Shown here: positions 51,376 through 60,441 of the stretch, in pieces
Position numbering within the stretch: position 1 is the first letter of the stretch
Layout of the letters: each line of letters begins with the position of its first letter
DNA from: Oscillospiraceae bacterium
Lineage (GTDB): Bacteria; Bacillota; Clostridia; Oscillospirales; Ruminococcaceae
Assembly: GCA_019423755.1 (NCBI GenBank)
Contig: JAHZAU010000005.1
Coordinates: forward strand, 67,790-131,789
Length of the DNA: 64,000 bases
Direction: 5' to 3'
Notes under the pieces: model-generated
What the model saw: only the letters and a program-made list of their open reading frames with translations
Database searches by the model: none
Told to the model about the DNA's origin: nothing
Position numbers and translations under genes: made by a program

Positions 51376-52203
51376 ATGCGTCTTTCCCATAAACTTCTCG
51401 CCGGCCTTTGCGCCGCCGTCCTGACCTTCTCCTTTGCCGGCTGCGGCGCCGCCGCTCCCGAAGCTTCCGCCGAAGGCTCCGCCAAACTGGTGGTCGGCGC
51501 CTCCCCTTCTCCCCACGCCGAGATCCTGGAAGCCGTCCGCGACCAGCTGGCCGAGCAGGGCATCGAGCTGGAGATCGAAGAGTTCACCGACTATGTCATG
51601 CCCAACAAAGCCCTGGCCAACGGCGACCTGGACGCCAACTTCTTCCAGCACAAGCCCTATCTGGACAACTTTAACGCCGAAAACGGCACCAAACTGACCT
51701 CCGCCGGCGCTATCCACTTTGAGCCTCTGGGCGTTTACGCCGGTACCACCTCCGACCTGTCCCAGGTACCCGACGGCGCCAAGGTAGCCGTCCCCAACGA
51801 CCCCACCAACGAAGCCCGCGCCCTGCAGCTGCTCCAGGCCCAGGGCCTGCTCACCCTTAAAGAGGGCGCCGGTCTCAACGCCACCGTTCTGGACATTGTG
51901 GAAAACCCCCACAACCTGGAAATCAGCGAGCTGGAAGCCGCTCAGCTGCCCCGCGTCCTGCCCAGCCTGGACTTTGCGGTAATCAACGGTAACTACGCCG
52001 TAGACGCCGGCATCACCGACAAGGTCATCGTCTCCGAGGATAAGGAGTCCGAGGCCGCCCAGACCTACGGCAACATCATCGCCGTCCGCGAAGGCGACGA
52101 GTCCCGCCCCGAGATCCAGGCCCTGGTAAAGGCCCTGCAGTCTGAGGAGTGCCGCGCCTTCATCGAGGAGACCTACGGCACCACCGTCGTCCCGGTCTTC
52201 TAA
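51376..52203 (+). CDS. metQ: Methionine-binding lipoprotein MetQ
   Basis: A 275-residue NlpA-family lipoprotein, anchored outside the cell by Cys23 (lipobox in SFAGC). Landmarks are VVGASPSPHAEILEAV, DYVMPNKALANGDLDANFFQHKPYLDNF and VPNDPTNEARALQLLQ. It binds methionine and passes it to MetI. A TATAAT-like box at 51353-51358 occurs between metI and metQ, but without a -35 partner, so co-transcription from the T-box promoter is likely. The ribosome site is weak (AGTAGG). Confidence 0.96.
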   Translation: MRLSHKLLAGLCAAVLTFSFAGCGAAAPEASAEGSAKLVVGASPSPHAEILEAVRDQLAEQGIELEIEEFTDYVMPNKALANGDLDANFFQHKPYLDNFNAENGTKLTSAGAIHFEPLGVYAGTTSDLSQVPDGAKVAVPNDPTNEARALQLLQAQGLLTLKEGAGLNATVLDIVENPHNLEISELEAAQLPRVLPSLDFAVINGNYAVDAGITDKVIVSEDKESEAAQTYGNIIAVREGDESRPEIQALVKALQSEECRAFIEETYGTTVVPVF

Positions 52204-52239
52204 CAGAAGATTCCCTTTAAAACCACCGATCCAAACCGC

Positions 52240-52275
52240 ACATCCCCGGCCCGGGACGCTCTGGGCCGGGGATGT
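52240..52275 (+). terminator. Terminator of metNIQ
   Basis: A perfect 13-bp stem, 52240-52252 with 52263-52275, is followed by TTTTTG. Confidence 0.9.
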
Positions 52276-52284
52276 CTGTTTTTG

Positions 52285-52313
52285 TTGTCTTTTCGGGGGT
52301 TTTCTGCTACAAT
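52285..52313 (+). promoter_or_regulatory. Promoter of hemZ
   Basis: TTGTCT (52285-52290) and TACAAT (52308-52313) are 17 bp apart, giving a leader of about 135 nt. Confidence 0.7.
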
Positions 52314-52453
52314 GGTTACAAAATCTTCCCCCCGCCCTGCCCGGCGGGATTGTTCATCCCCGATTCAAACTTCCGCCATGAAAAAACCGGCTTTTTGTGG
52401 TATGGTGGAGGGGACGGGGTGGAAAACCATCAAGGAGGGACCCGCCTTTCACC

Positions 52454-53956
52454 ATGAATATCATCAATCTGGGCCACAGCATGAAATATGAAAACGAGTG
52501 CGTGGCGATGCTCTTCTTCCCCGAGGAAAAGATCGTCACCGTGCAGCCGGAGGAGGAAGCCGCCCGCCAGCTGGCCGACGCCCGCCAAAACGGCAGCGAC
52601 TATATCCTCACCCAGCTTTCCCCCGAAGGCGCCCTGCTGGTGCAGGTCCGCCTGGCCGGACAGGAGCGCACCGCCGAGGGTCAGGTCCCCGCTGGGGAGC
52701 CGAACCCCCTGGACTGGGCCGAGCACTGGATGGCAAAGCAGATGTACCTGCTGCTGGAAGAACTCACCGGCAGCCGCCCCTCCTGGGGCATTATGACCGG
52801 GGTGCGGCCCATTAAAATGTTCCGCCGCCAGCTGGAACGCATGAGCCCCGAGGAGTGCCGCCGCTTCTTTGCGGAAGAATATCTCATCACCCCGCAGAAG
52901 ATCGACCTTGCTATGGAGACCGAGCAGCGGGAGTCCCCCCTGCTGCGGCAGGTGACCCCCGACAGCTTCAGCCTCTATCTTTCCATCCCCTTCTGCCCCA
53001 CCCGCTGCAGCTACTGCTCCTTTGTGGCCCATTCCATCCACACCAAAAAGGCCCGGGACCTGCTGCCCCGCTACGTGGACCTGCTGTGTGAGGAGATCGC
53101 CGCTACCGCCGAAGCCGCCCGCCGCGCCGGCCTGCGGCTGGACACCGTCTACTACGGCGGCGGCACCCCCACCACCCTTTCCGCCCAGCAGCTGGACCAG
53201 GTGTGCCAGGCGGTGGCGGAGCACTTTGACCTGTCCTCCTGCCGGGAGTACACCGTGGAGGCCGGCCGCCCCGACACCATCGACTTAGAAAAACTGCTGG
53301 TGCTCAAAAAACACGGCGTGGACCGCATCAGCATCAACCCCCAGACCCTCAACGACCGGGTACTCGAGGAGATCGGCCGCCACCACACCGCCCAGCAGAC
53401 CATCGACGCCTTCCATCTGGCGCGCCAGGCGGGCTTTACCAACATCAACATGGACCTGATCGCCGGTCTGCCCACCGACACCCTGGAAAGCTTCCGCAGT
53501 ACCGTAGACCAGGTGCTGGCCCTCGACCCGGAAAACGTCACCGTCCACACCCTTTCCATCAAACGTTCCGCCAACTACGGCTCCTCCCCCGAGGCCCGGC
53601 AGAAGGCCCTGGAATCCGCCCAGCAGGTGGAAGCCATGGTCTCCTACGCCCAGCAGCAGCTCATGTCCCACGGTCTCATGCCCTACTACCTGTATAAACA
53701 GCGCAACACCCTGGGCAACCTGGAAAACACCGGCTACTGCAAGCCCGGCTGCGAGTGCCGCTACAACATCTATATCATGGACGAGCAGCAGACCATCCTG
53801 GCGGTGGGCGGCGGCGCGGTCACCAAGCTTTGGGACGGCTCCGCCCAGCGGCTGGAACGGGTATTCAACTACAAATACCCCTTCGAGTACATCGACCGCT
53901 TCGATGAGGTGCTGCGCCGCAAGCAAAAGATCCTGGATTTCTGGGGGGTCCGCTAA
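52454..53956 (+). CDS. hemZ: HemZ-type coproporphyrinogen dehydrogenase, radical SAM
   Basis: A 500-residue radical-SAM enzyme of the HemZ/HemN group; it would act in anaerobic tetrapyrrole synthesis, though HemZ proteins may have another activity. The N-terminal 165 residues are the HemZ-specific domain (GIMTGVRPIKMFRRQL). The cluster motif is CPTRCSYCSF with Cys181, Cys185 and Cys188, then YYGGGTPTTL, SINPQTLND and NMDLIAGLP. ATG 52454 has AGGAGG about 14 nt upstream, longer than usual; no other in-frame start lies closer. In many clostridia hemZ lies near rel and recJ, as here. Confidence 0.93.
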   Translation: MNIINLGHSMKYENECVAMLFFPEEKIVTVQPEEEAARQLADARQNGSDYILTQLSPEGALLVQVRLAGQERTAEGQVPAGEPNPLDWAEHWMAKQMYLLLEELTGSRPSWGIMTGVRPIKMFRRQLERMSPEECRRFFAEEYLITPQKIDLAMETEQRESPLLRQVTPDSFSLYLSIPFCPTRCSYCSFVAHSIHTKKARDLLPRYVDLLCEEIAATAEAARRAGLRLDTVYYGGGTPTTLSAQQLDQVCQAVAEHFDLSSCREYTVEAGRPDTIDLEKLLVLKKHGVDRISINPQTLNDRVLEEIGRHHTAQQTIDAFHLARQAGFTNINMDLIAGLPTDTLESFRSTVDQVLALDPENVTVHTLSIKRSANYGSSPEARQKALESAQQVEAMVSYAQQQLMSHGLMPYYLYKQRNTLGNLENTGYCKPGCECRYNIYIMDEQQTILAVGGGAVTKLWDGSAQRLERVFNYKYPFEYIDRFDEVLRRKQKILDFWGVR

Positions 53957-54026
53957 CCCCCTTTCCCCAAACCTTGCCGGGATGTTTTGCGTATACTAGA
54001 AAACAACCCAAAGGTGGTGTATCTTT

Positions 54027-55028
54027 TTGCGAACCATTAATCCTTACCATTACGGTACCATCGAACAATCTGAAGTCAACCAGCTGGCGCAGGAAAACTA
54101 TTTTTCCCTTATCGAGCAAAGCGAAAACTTTTACCGCCAGCAGCTTTCCCAGGTGGCCGACCAGGTGGACGCCCAGTCCCGGGAAAGCCAGGTGCTCTGC
54201 CTGTCGGGGCCGTCGGCCTCGGGCAAGACCACCACGGCCCACAACCTGGCCCGCCTCTTCCAAAGCCGCGGCCGCGCCTGCCGGGTCATCTCCCTGGACG
54301 ATTTTTATCTCGACCGCAGCCGCAGCCCCCGCCGTCCCGACGGGCAGTTCGACTTTGAGACCATCTACTCCCTGGACATCGAGCTGATCCAGCACTGCAT
54401 CCAGGAGCTGACCCAGCAGGGCCATACCCGCACCCCGGTCTTTGACTTCCAGACCAAGCAGCGCAGCGAGCACTGGAACGACGTGCTGCTCCAACCGGGG
54501 GAGATCGTCATCCTGGAAGGGCTGCACGGTCTCAACCCCATGCTCACCGACCTGGCCGGGGAAGACAAGGTCACCAAGATCTACGTCAGCGCCCGCTCCA
54601 AGTTCGTGGACGGCGAGCGGGAGATCTTCTCCCCCAAGGATATCCGCCTGATGCGCCGCATGGTGCGGGACACCATCTCCCGCAACACCCCGCCGGAGGA
54701 AACGGTGGCCATGTGGCAACTGGTGTGCGAAGGGGAGCGGGAATACATCAACCCCTTCCGCGACCTGGCCCGCTTCAAGCTGGATACCACCATGGGCTAC
54801 GAGCCCAACATCTTCCACGTCTTCCTGGCGCCCATCCTGGACCGCCCCCGCATGGACCAAGAGGCCTTCCGCCAGATCGACAGCCTCTACCAGCGGCTGG
54901 ATGAGTTCTTCGATATCAACGATATCTCCCCCATCCCGCAAAACAGCGTCATCCGGGAGTTTATCGGCTTCCCGGAAGCTGCTCCCAAAGCCGCCCCTGC
55001 TGAGGACACCCCCTGCCCCCGCCCCTAA
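54027..55028 (+). CDS. Uridine kinase-like P-loop nucleoside kinase
   Basis: A 333-residue protein. An N-terminal segment of about 55 residues precedes the P-loop GPSASGKTTT (61-70), followed by SLDDFYLDRSRSPRRPDGQFDFETIYSLDIELI, VILEGLHGLNP and DIRLMRRMVRDTISRN, the pattern of uridine kinase-like proteins of clostridia. It would phosphorylate a nucleoside or related small molecule; classical Udk is shorter (about 210 residues). The start is TTG 54027, with AAGGTGG nine bases upstream. It ends in a Pro/Ala-rich tail. The specific substrate is not clear. Confidence 0.87.
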   Translation: MRTINPYHYGTIEQSEVNQLAQENYFSLIEQSENFYRQQLSQVADQVDAQSRESQVLCLSGPSASGKTTTAHNLARLFQSRGRACRVISLDDFYLDRSRSPRRPDGQFDFETIYSLDIELIQHCIQELTQQGHTRTPVFDFQTKQRSEHWNDVLLQPGEIVILEGLHGLNPMLTDLAGEDKVTKIYVSARSKFVDGEREIFSPKDIRLMRRMVRDTISRNTPPEETVAMWQLVCEGEREYINPFRDLARFKLDTTMGYEPNIFHVFLAPILDRPRMDQEAFRQIDSLYQRLDEFFDINDISPIPQNSVIREFIGFPEAAPKAAPAEDTPCPRP

Positions 55029-55090
55029 CCCTCCGCCCTGCGGAAGGTTCCCCATACCCCCACAACCAAGACAGAAAAGGAGAATGCCCT

Positions 55091-55567
55091 ATGACAACCA
55101 ACTGGAACTTTTTCCTGGATAAAGCCAAACAGGTGGCCAACGCCGCCGGCAAAAAGACCGAAGAAGTGGTGGAAAGCAGCAAGCTGCAGCTGCAGATCTT
55201 CAACCTGAACGCCAGCATCCAGTCCGCCTACGAGACCATCGGCAGCCTGGTTTACCACGCCCAGAAAAGCGGCCTGGACAGCTCCGCCGAGATCGAGGAC
55301 GCTCTGGCCCAGGTGGACGCCCTCTTTGCCCAGCTGGAAGAGCTGGAAGCCAAGGTGGCCCAGATCCGCAAGACCAAAAAATGCCCCAACTGCGGCGCTT
55401 CCTGCGACGCCGACTCCCGCTTCTGCTCCCGCTGCGGCGCCATCGTGGAGGCTCCTCTGAAACCCACCCCCTACACCGCCCCCGCCGAGCCCGCCGCTCC
55501 CTATGTGGACGTGGAGGTCCCGGTGCAGGAGGATTCCGAGCCCCCCAAGCCCGACCAGCAGCTGTAA
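55091..55567 (+). CDS. Zinc-ribbon protein with a helical N-terminus
   Basis: A 158-residue protein. Residues 5-95 are helical and charged, likely a coiled coil (LAQVDALFAQLEELEAKVAQIRK). A zinc ribbon follows with Cys98, Cys101, Cys112 and Cys115 (CPNCG, FCSRCG), then a Pro/Glu-rich tail. No signal peptide or membrane segment is present. Such proteins are frequent in gut clostridia and have no set function. AAAAGGAGA precedes the ATG, 62 nt after the kinase-like gene, so the two may be co-transcribed. Confidence 0.85.
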   Translation: MTTNWNFFLDKAKQVANAAGKKTEEVVESSKLQLQIFNLNASIQSAYETIGSLVYHAQKSGLDSSAEIEDALAQVDALFAQLEELEAKVAQIRKTKKCPNCGASCDADSRFCSRCGAIVEAPLKPTPYTAPAEPAAPYVDVEVPVQEDSEPPKPDQQL

Positions 55568-55599
55568 GCGCTCCTGACGCATAAAACCCCAAAAAACAG

Positions 55600-55636
55600 A
55601 TCCCCCCGGTTTTCCGTTTGGGAAAGCCGGGGGGAT
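55600..55636. terminator. Bidirectional terminator between the zinc-ribbon gene and rel
   Basis: ATCCCCCCGG pairs with CCGGGGGGAT, extended by TTTTCC/GGGAAA. T-runs lie on the plus side and A-runs on the minus side. Confidence 0.88.
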
Positions 55637-55657
55637 TTTTTACCCTTTGTTTTGGTT

Positions 55658-57847
55658 TTACTGAATGGTACGCTTGATCTCCTCCACGCCGCGGATGTTG
55701 CCCAGGGTGGTGATCAGGCTGTTGAGCTGCTTGAGGTCCGCTACGTCGATGGTCACCTGGATCACCGAGTGGTTGTCCTTAAGCTCCTTTGCCATGAGGG
55801 AATGGATGGGGATGTGCATATTGGCCAGGGCGATGCTCACGTCGGCGATGAGGCTTTCGCGGCTCTGGGCGAAGATATCCAGGGTGGACTTGAACTTCTC
55901 CTGGACGGCGGTATCCGCCCACTCGGCCTTGACCCAGCGGGCCTGGTCCTCGCTGCTGGCGTTGACCACGTTGACACAGTCCTTTTTGTGGATGGACACG
56001 CCAAAGCCCCGGGTAATGAAGCCGACGATCTCGTCGCCGGGCAGGGGGTTGCAGCACTTGGCGAACTTCACCAGACAGCTGTCCAGCCCCTCGACGATGA
56101 CGCCGCTGGTGGGCTTGCGGGTGCTGCTCTTCTTGACGGCAGCCGCGCGCTGGGCCAGGGCGGCCTTCTTCTGCTCCTCGTCGGTGGTGCGGTAGATGCG
56201 GTGGAATTCGTCCTTGATGCGGGGCATGATGCGGGAAAGCAGCACCCCGCCGTAGCCGATGGCGGCGTAGAAGTCGTCCACCGTGTTGAGCTGCTGGCGC
56301 TTGGCGATCTCCAGCAGGAATTTTTCCATCTCCCCGTCGGGGATGTTGATCAGGTTGCGGCGGAACTCCCGCTCCAGCTCCTGGCGGCCGGTCTCGATGT
56401 TCTCTTCCCGGCGCTCCTTTTTGAACCAGGCGCGGATCTTGCTGCGGGCCTCGCTGGTGCGCACGATCTTCAGCCAGTCGCGGCTGGGGCCGTGGCCCTG
56501 GACGTTGGTGGTGATGACCTCCACCACCATACCGGTTTCCAGCTTAAAGTCCAGCGGCACCATGCGGCCGTCCACCTTGGCGCCCACCATCTTGTTGCCC
56601 ACCGCCGAATGGATGGCATAGGCAAAGTCGATGACGGTGGCCCCGGTGGGCAGGTTGATGACGTCGCCCTTGGGGGTAAAGACGAAGCACTCCTCCGGCG
56701 CAATGTCCGACTTGATGGTGCGGACGATATCCTGGGCGTCGCCGCTGTCCTGCTGGGCTTCCAGCAGCTGGCGCACCCAGGCCAGGCGCTCTTCCAGGCG
56801 GTCCTTGCCGGAGACACCGGCCTTGTATTTCCAGTGGGCGGCGATACCGTATTCGGCGGTGTAGTGCATCTCCCAGGTGCGGATCTGGATCTCGAAGGGG
56901 ATGCCCTCCTTATCCAGCACGGTGGTGTGCAGCGACTGGTACATGTTGGCCTTGGGGTTGGCGATGTAGTCTTTGAAGCGCTTGGGGATGGGGGTGAACA
57001 TATCGTGCACCACGCCCAGCACGCTGTAACAGTCGATGACCGAGTCCACGATCACCCGCACGGCGTAAACGTCGTAGATCTCGTCAAAGTCCCGCCCGGC
57101 GATGAACACCTTGCGGTAGATGCCGTAGATGCTCTTGACCCGCCCGGCGATGTAGACGTCCATCTTTTCGTGCTCAAAGCGCTCGGTGATGCGCTCCTTG
57201 ATCTTCTGCAGGAAGTGCTCGCGCTCCTCCTTTTTCAGTTCCAGCAGGCGCTCGATCTCCTGGTAGCCCACCGGGTCCAGGAAACGCAGGGAGATGTCTT
57301 CCAGCTCCTCCTTGATGGCCCGGATACCCAGCCGGTGCGCCAGCGGAGCGTAGATCTCCATGGTTTCCAGCGCCTTGTCCCGGCGCTTCTGTTCCTTCCA
57401 ATACTGGCCGGTGCGCATGTTGTGCAGCCGGTCGGCCAGCTTGACGATGATAACGCGCACGTCTTTTGCCATGGCCAGCAGCATCTTGCGGACGTTTTCG
57501 GCCTGGCGGTCCTCCTTAGTGGAGAAGGTCATCTTGGTCAGCTTGGTAACGCCGTCTACGATCAGCGCCACATCCGGCCCGAACTGCTTGCGCAGCTCTT
57601 CCAGGCTGATGAAGGTATCCTCGACCACGTCGTGCAGCAGGCCGGCAGAGATGGTCTCGCTGTCCATCCCCAGCTCCACCAAGATCATCGCCACGGCGAT
57701 GGGGTGGATGATATACGGCTCCCCGGACTGACGCTTCTGGTCCTTGTGGGCCTCTTCCGCGCAGCGGTACGCCCGGGTGATCATATCCATATCGTAGGTA
57801 CGTTTGGTCTCCTGGATGCTTTGGAGCAAATCATCGAAGGTATACAT
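55658..57847 (-). CDS. rel: Bifunctional (p)ppGpp synthetase/hydrolase Rel
   Basis: A 729-residue stringent-response enzyme. The hydrolase HD domain has HPIAVAMIL and LLHDVVEDT (His72, Asp73); the synthetase domain has GRVKSIYGIYRK and VRVIVD with YQSLHTTV; then the TGS domain (CFVFTPKGDVINLPTGAT), a zinc-finger-like helical region (CCNPLPGDEIVGFITRG) and a C-terminal ACT domain. Both activities look intact. ATG 57845-57847 overlaps the recJ stop as TGATG, so translation is coupled to recJ. A TTG one codon earlier is less likely. Confidence 0.97.
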   Translation of the reverse strand: MYTFDDLLQSIQETKRTYDMDMITRAYRCAEEAHKDQKRQSGEPYIIHPIAVAMILVELGMDSETISAGLLHDVVEDTFISLEELRKQFGPDVALIVDGVTKLTKMTFSTKEDRQAENVRKMLLAMAKDVRVIIVKLADRLHNMRTGQYWKEQKRRDKALETMEIYAPLAHRLGIRAIKEELEDISLRFLDPVGYQEIERLLELKKEEREHFLQKIKERITERFEHEKMDVYIAGRVKSIYGIYRKVFIAGRDFDEIYDVYAVRVIVDSVIDCYSVLGVVHDMFTPIPKRFKDYIANPKANMYQSLHTTVLDKEGIPFEIQIRTWEMHYTAEYGIAAHWKYKAGVSGKDRLEERLAWVRQLLEAQQDSGDAQDIVRTIKSDIAPEECFVFTPKGDVINLPTGATVIDFAYAIHSAVGNKMVGAKVDGRMVPLDFKLETGMVVEVITTNVQGHGPSRDWLKIVRTSEARSKIRAWFKKERREENIETGRQELEREFRRNLINIPDGEMEKFLLEIAKRQQLNTVDDFYAAIGYGGVLLSRIMPRIKDEFHRIYRTTDEEQKKAALAQRAAAVKKSSTRKPTSGVIVEGLDSCLVKFAKCCNPLPGDEIVGFITRGFGVSIHKKDCVNVVNASSEDQARWVKAEWADTAVQEKFKSTLDIFAQSRESLIADVSIALANMHIPIHSLMAKELKDNHSVIQVTIDVADLKQLNSLITTLGNIRGVEEIKRTIQ

Positions 57848-59910
57848 CAATCTTCACCAGCTTTCAGCCTTTTGAGAATCTGGGAGCTTTCCAGCTCCAC
57901 CTTGGCGGACTGTGGGCCCAATGCCCACTCTTCCTGCGTCCCCGGACGGGCCTCCACCAGCCCCAGCTCCTGGAGGATGTCCAGGCTCAGCCGCAGGCGG
58001 CAGTAGTTGAGCGTCTTGTGCGCCGGGGCCAGACGGCACCACAGCAGCTCGCTGCCATGGCGCCAGCTCCCGCCCGGCTGCTGACGCAGGTAACGGTAAA
58101 CGGCGGCGATGTCCTCCCGCTGGGGGGTCATGTGCCGGAGGATGCGCCCTTCCAGCTCCTCGCCGCGGCGGTATTTTTCATAATATTGGCTGGCAGCGGC
58201 CAGTTTATCCTGGTTGATGCCGCCCAGCCGCAGGTCCCGGATGCGCACCGAGGCGCTTTCGGTGCCGTTGTAACGGTTGACGCTCAGCTCCACGGCGGCG
58301 TCCACCCGGTCCCCCACCCCAAAGGGCAGGTCGTACTCGGTCATCCCAAACCACAGCGCCTCCACCCAGCGCCCCTGCTGCCCCAGCCGCAGCCGCAGGT
58401 GCTTGCCGCCGCCGATGGGCCGGATGCCCTCCAAGGTGCAGCCGGTGAGGGCGAAAAGGGGCACGGTGTTGCCTTCGCCGTAGGGTTCCAGCGCCGCCAG
58501 CTCCCGGGCGTTTTCCACGCTCAGCTCCGGCACGGTGACCACCGCGTCGATGGCCAGCTGCTCGTCGGGCATCTGGTCGTAGTGCAGGCGGGCGTCCTCC
58601 AGCAGCTGGGCGGTAAAAGCTGGCACATCGGCTTCCGCCAGGCTAAAGCCCGCGGCCTGGTTGTGCCCGCCGTAACGGGTCAGCCGCTCCGAGCAGCGCA
58701 TGATGGCCCCGATGATGGAATAGCCCTCCACGCTGCGGGCGGAAGCCCGGGCCTCGCCGCCTTCCAGGGAAAGGAGGATGCAGGGCTTGGCGTACCGCTC
58801 CACCATCTTGGCGGCGGCGATGCCGATGACCCCGTGGTTCCAGCCCCTTCCCGCCAGCAGGATCACCCGCTGCAGCAGCGGCGACGGGTCCTCCTCCACC
58901 ATGCGGTCGATGTCCCGAAGGATTTCCTCCACCAGGCGCTTGCGCTCGTTGTTGTAGCCTTCCAGCCGGGCGGCCAGCTCCCGGGCGCGGTCCTCGTCCT
59001 CGCACAGCAGCAGTTCCAGCGCCTCCCGGGCTTTGCCCATGCGGCCGGCGGCGTTGATGCGCGGCGCCAGCCCGAAGGCCACCATCCCGGAATCCACCGG
59101 GCGGCGGTCAAGACCGGCCTCGGCCATCAGCGCCCACAGCCCCAGGTTATCCCCGGCCTGCAGCTGGCTCAAACCCACCTGCACAAAGGAGCGGTTCTCC
59201 CCGGTCAGGCGGACCACATCGGCCACCGTGGCTACCGACAGCAAAGCGCCGAACTGCATCAGCGTCTCGGTGCCCTCCCGGTCGCCTTCCAGGGCGCAGA
59301 TGAGCTTGAAGGCCACCCCCGCCCCGCAGAGATACGGGCAAGGGTAGGTATCGTCCTGCCGGGCCGGGTCCACCACCGCTACCGCCTGGGGCAGCACCTC
59401 CCGGGGCTGGTGATGGTCGGTGACCACCACGTCTATCCCCAGGGAGGCGGCGTAGCGCACCTCTTCCAGCGCCGAGATGCCGTTGTCCACCGTGACGATG
59501 AGCTCCACCCCATCCTCGGCCAGGCGGCGCACCGCCCCCAGGTTGAGGCCGTAGCCCTCCTGCTCCCGGTCGGGGATGTAGGGCAGCACGTCGGCGCCCA
59601 TGGCTTCCAGGTAGCTGGTGAGCAGGGCGGTGGCGGTAATGCCGTCGCAGTCGTAGTCGCCGTAGACGGCGATGCGCTGTCCCTCCTCCAAAGCCTGGGC
59701 GATGCGCGCCGCGGCCCGGTCCATATCCTTCATGGCAAAGGGGTCGTAGAAGCAAAGCTCCTCCCCCGCCGGCAGCCCGGCCCCGGGCTTCCAGTCCAGC
59801 CCCCGCCCGGCCAGGACCTTGGCCACAATCGGAGAAACACCGGCCTGAGCGACCCACTGCTGTGCTGCCGCCGCGTCCTGCCGCGGCATCTTCCATCGTT
59901 TGACCCTCAA
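57847..59910 (-). CDS. recJ: Single-stranded-DNA-specific exonuclease RecJ
   Basis: A 5'-3' single-strand exonuclease for recombination and repair. The 687-residue protein has DHH-family motifs YGDYDCDGITATAL (about 83-96, with Asp85, Asp87 and Asp89) and VTDHHQP (DHH at 165-167), the DHHA1 glycine motif RYGGHNQAAGFSL, and the C-terminal OB-fold. I choose TTG 59908-59910 as start since AAGGG lies nine bases upstream; ATG at 59949 is possible, adding 13 residues. It runs directly into rel, the order seen in many clostridia. Confidence 0.94.
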   Translation of the reverse strand: MRVKRWKMPRQDAAAAQQWVAQAGVSPIVAKVLAGRGLDWKPGAGLPAGEELCFYDPFAMKDMDRAAARIAQALEEGQRIAVYGDYDCDGITATALLTSYLEAMGADVLPYIPDREQEGYGLNLGAVRRLAEDGVELIVTVDNGISALEEVRYAASLGIDVVVTDHHQPREVLPQAVAVVDPARQDDTYPCPYLCGAGVAFKLICALEGDREGTETLMQFGALLSVATVADVVRLTGENRSFVQVGLSQLQAGDNLGLWALMAEAGLDRRPVDSGMVAFGLAPRINAAGRMGKAREALELLLCEDEDRARELAARLEGYNNERKRLVEEILRDIDRMVEEDPSPLLQRVILLAGRGWNHGVIGIAAAKMVERYAKPCILLSLEGGEARASARSVEGYSIIGAIMRCSERLTRYGGHNQAAGFSLAEADVPAFTAQLLEDARLHYDQMPDEQLAIDAVVTVPELSVENARELAALEPYGEGNTVPLFALTGCTLEGIRPIGGGKHLRLRLGQQGRWVEALWFGMTEYDLPFGVGDRVDAAVELSVNRYNGTESASVRIRDLRLGGINQDKLAAASQYYEKYRRGEELEGRILRHMTPQREDIAAVYRYLRQQPGGSWRHGSELLWCRLAPAHKTLNYCRLRLSLDILQELGLVEARPGTQEEWALGPQSAKVELESSQILKRLKAGED

Positions 59911-60148
59911 ACTCTCATTCCCTTCGTCCTGCGCCTGGCACAGGTTCAAAAAACTTTCATCTTAATTCTTTTATTCTATCATTTTTTTGCCTTTTATTCA
60001 ACGTTTCTCTCCTCTTTTGGCGGATTTTCCCCGAAATTCTGGCAAAGGGCGGCGCATTTTTCCTGGATCTGGTGCAAAAATATGCTTTTCTCTCTCCGGC
60101 TGCGCCGTGCGCCAAGACCGCTCCGACAAAAAAACTTGCTTTTCCTGT

Positions 60149-60177
60149 TTGCATTTTATCCCGGGATGTGTTATAAT
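60149..60177 (+). promoter_or_regulatory. Promoter of tRNA-Arg
   Basis: TTGCAT (60149-60154) and TATAAT (60172-60177) are 17 bp apart. The start point would be about 60184, 14 nt before the mature tRNA. Confidence 0.85.
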
Positions 60178-60197
60178 AACATACGTTCTCAAGATAT

Positions 60198-60274
60198 GCG
60201 CCCGTAGCTCAGTTGGATAGAGCGTTAGACTCCGACTCTAAAGGCCGTGCGTTCAAGTCGCATCGGGCGTACCA
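60198..60274 (+). tRNA. tRNA-Arg, anticodon CCG
   Basis: A 77-nt tRNA with the acceptor stem GCGCCCG/CGGGCGU (one G-U at the end), D-arm AGCTCAGTTGGATAGAGC, anticodon stem TTAGA/TCTAA around the loop CTCCGAC, the T-arm with TTCAAGT, and an encoded CCA. The anticodon CCG reads CGG. It stands alone between recJ and a membrane protein gene. Confidence 0.97.
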
Positions 60275-60275
60275 G

Positions 60276-60305
60276 ACCTGCGGTCAGCCGTTCACGGCCG
60301 CAGGT
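60276..60305 (+). terminator. Terminator of tRNA-Arg
   Basis: ACCTGCGG and CCGCAGGT form an 8-bp stem with a 14-nt loop and a run of seven T. A second hairpin with TTTTT follows at 60331-60360. Confidence 0.88.
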
Positions 60306-60441
60306 TTTTTTATTCCGAAATTTCTATTTTGCGCACCTCACCGCTGTGGGGTGCGTTTTTCTTTTCCGCAAAAGCCCCGGCATTGATTCTTTCCCCCAAA
60401 AACAGTATAATAAGGGTAAGATTTTTTGACAGATCGGATGG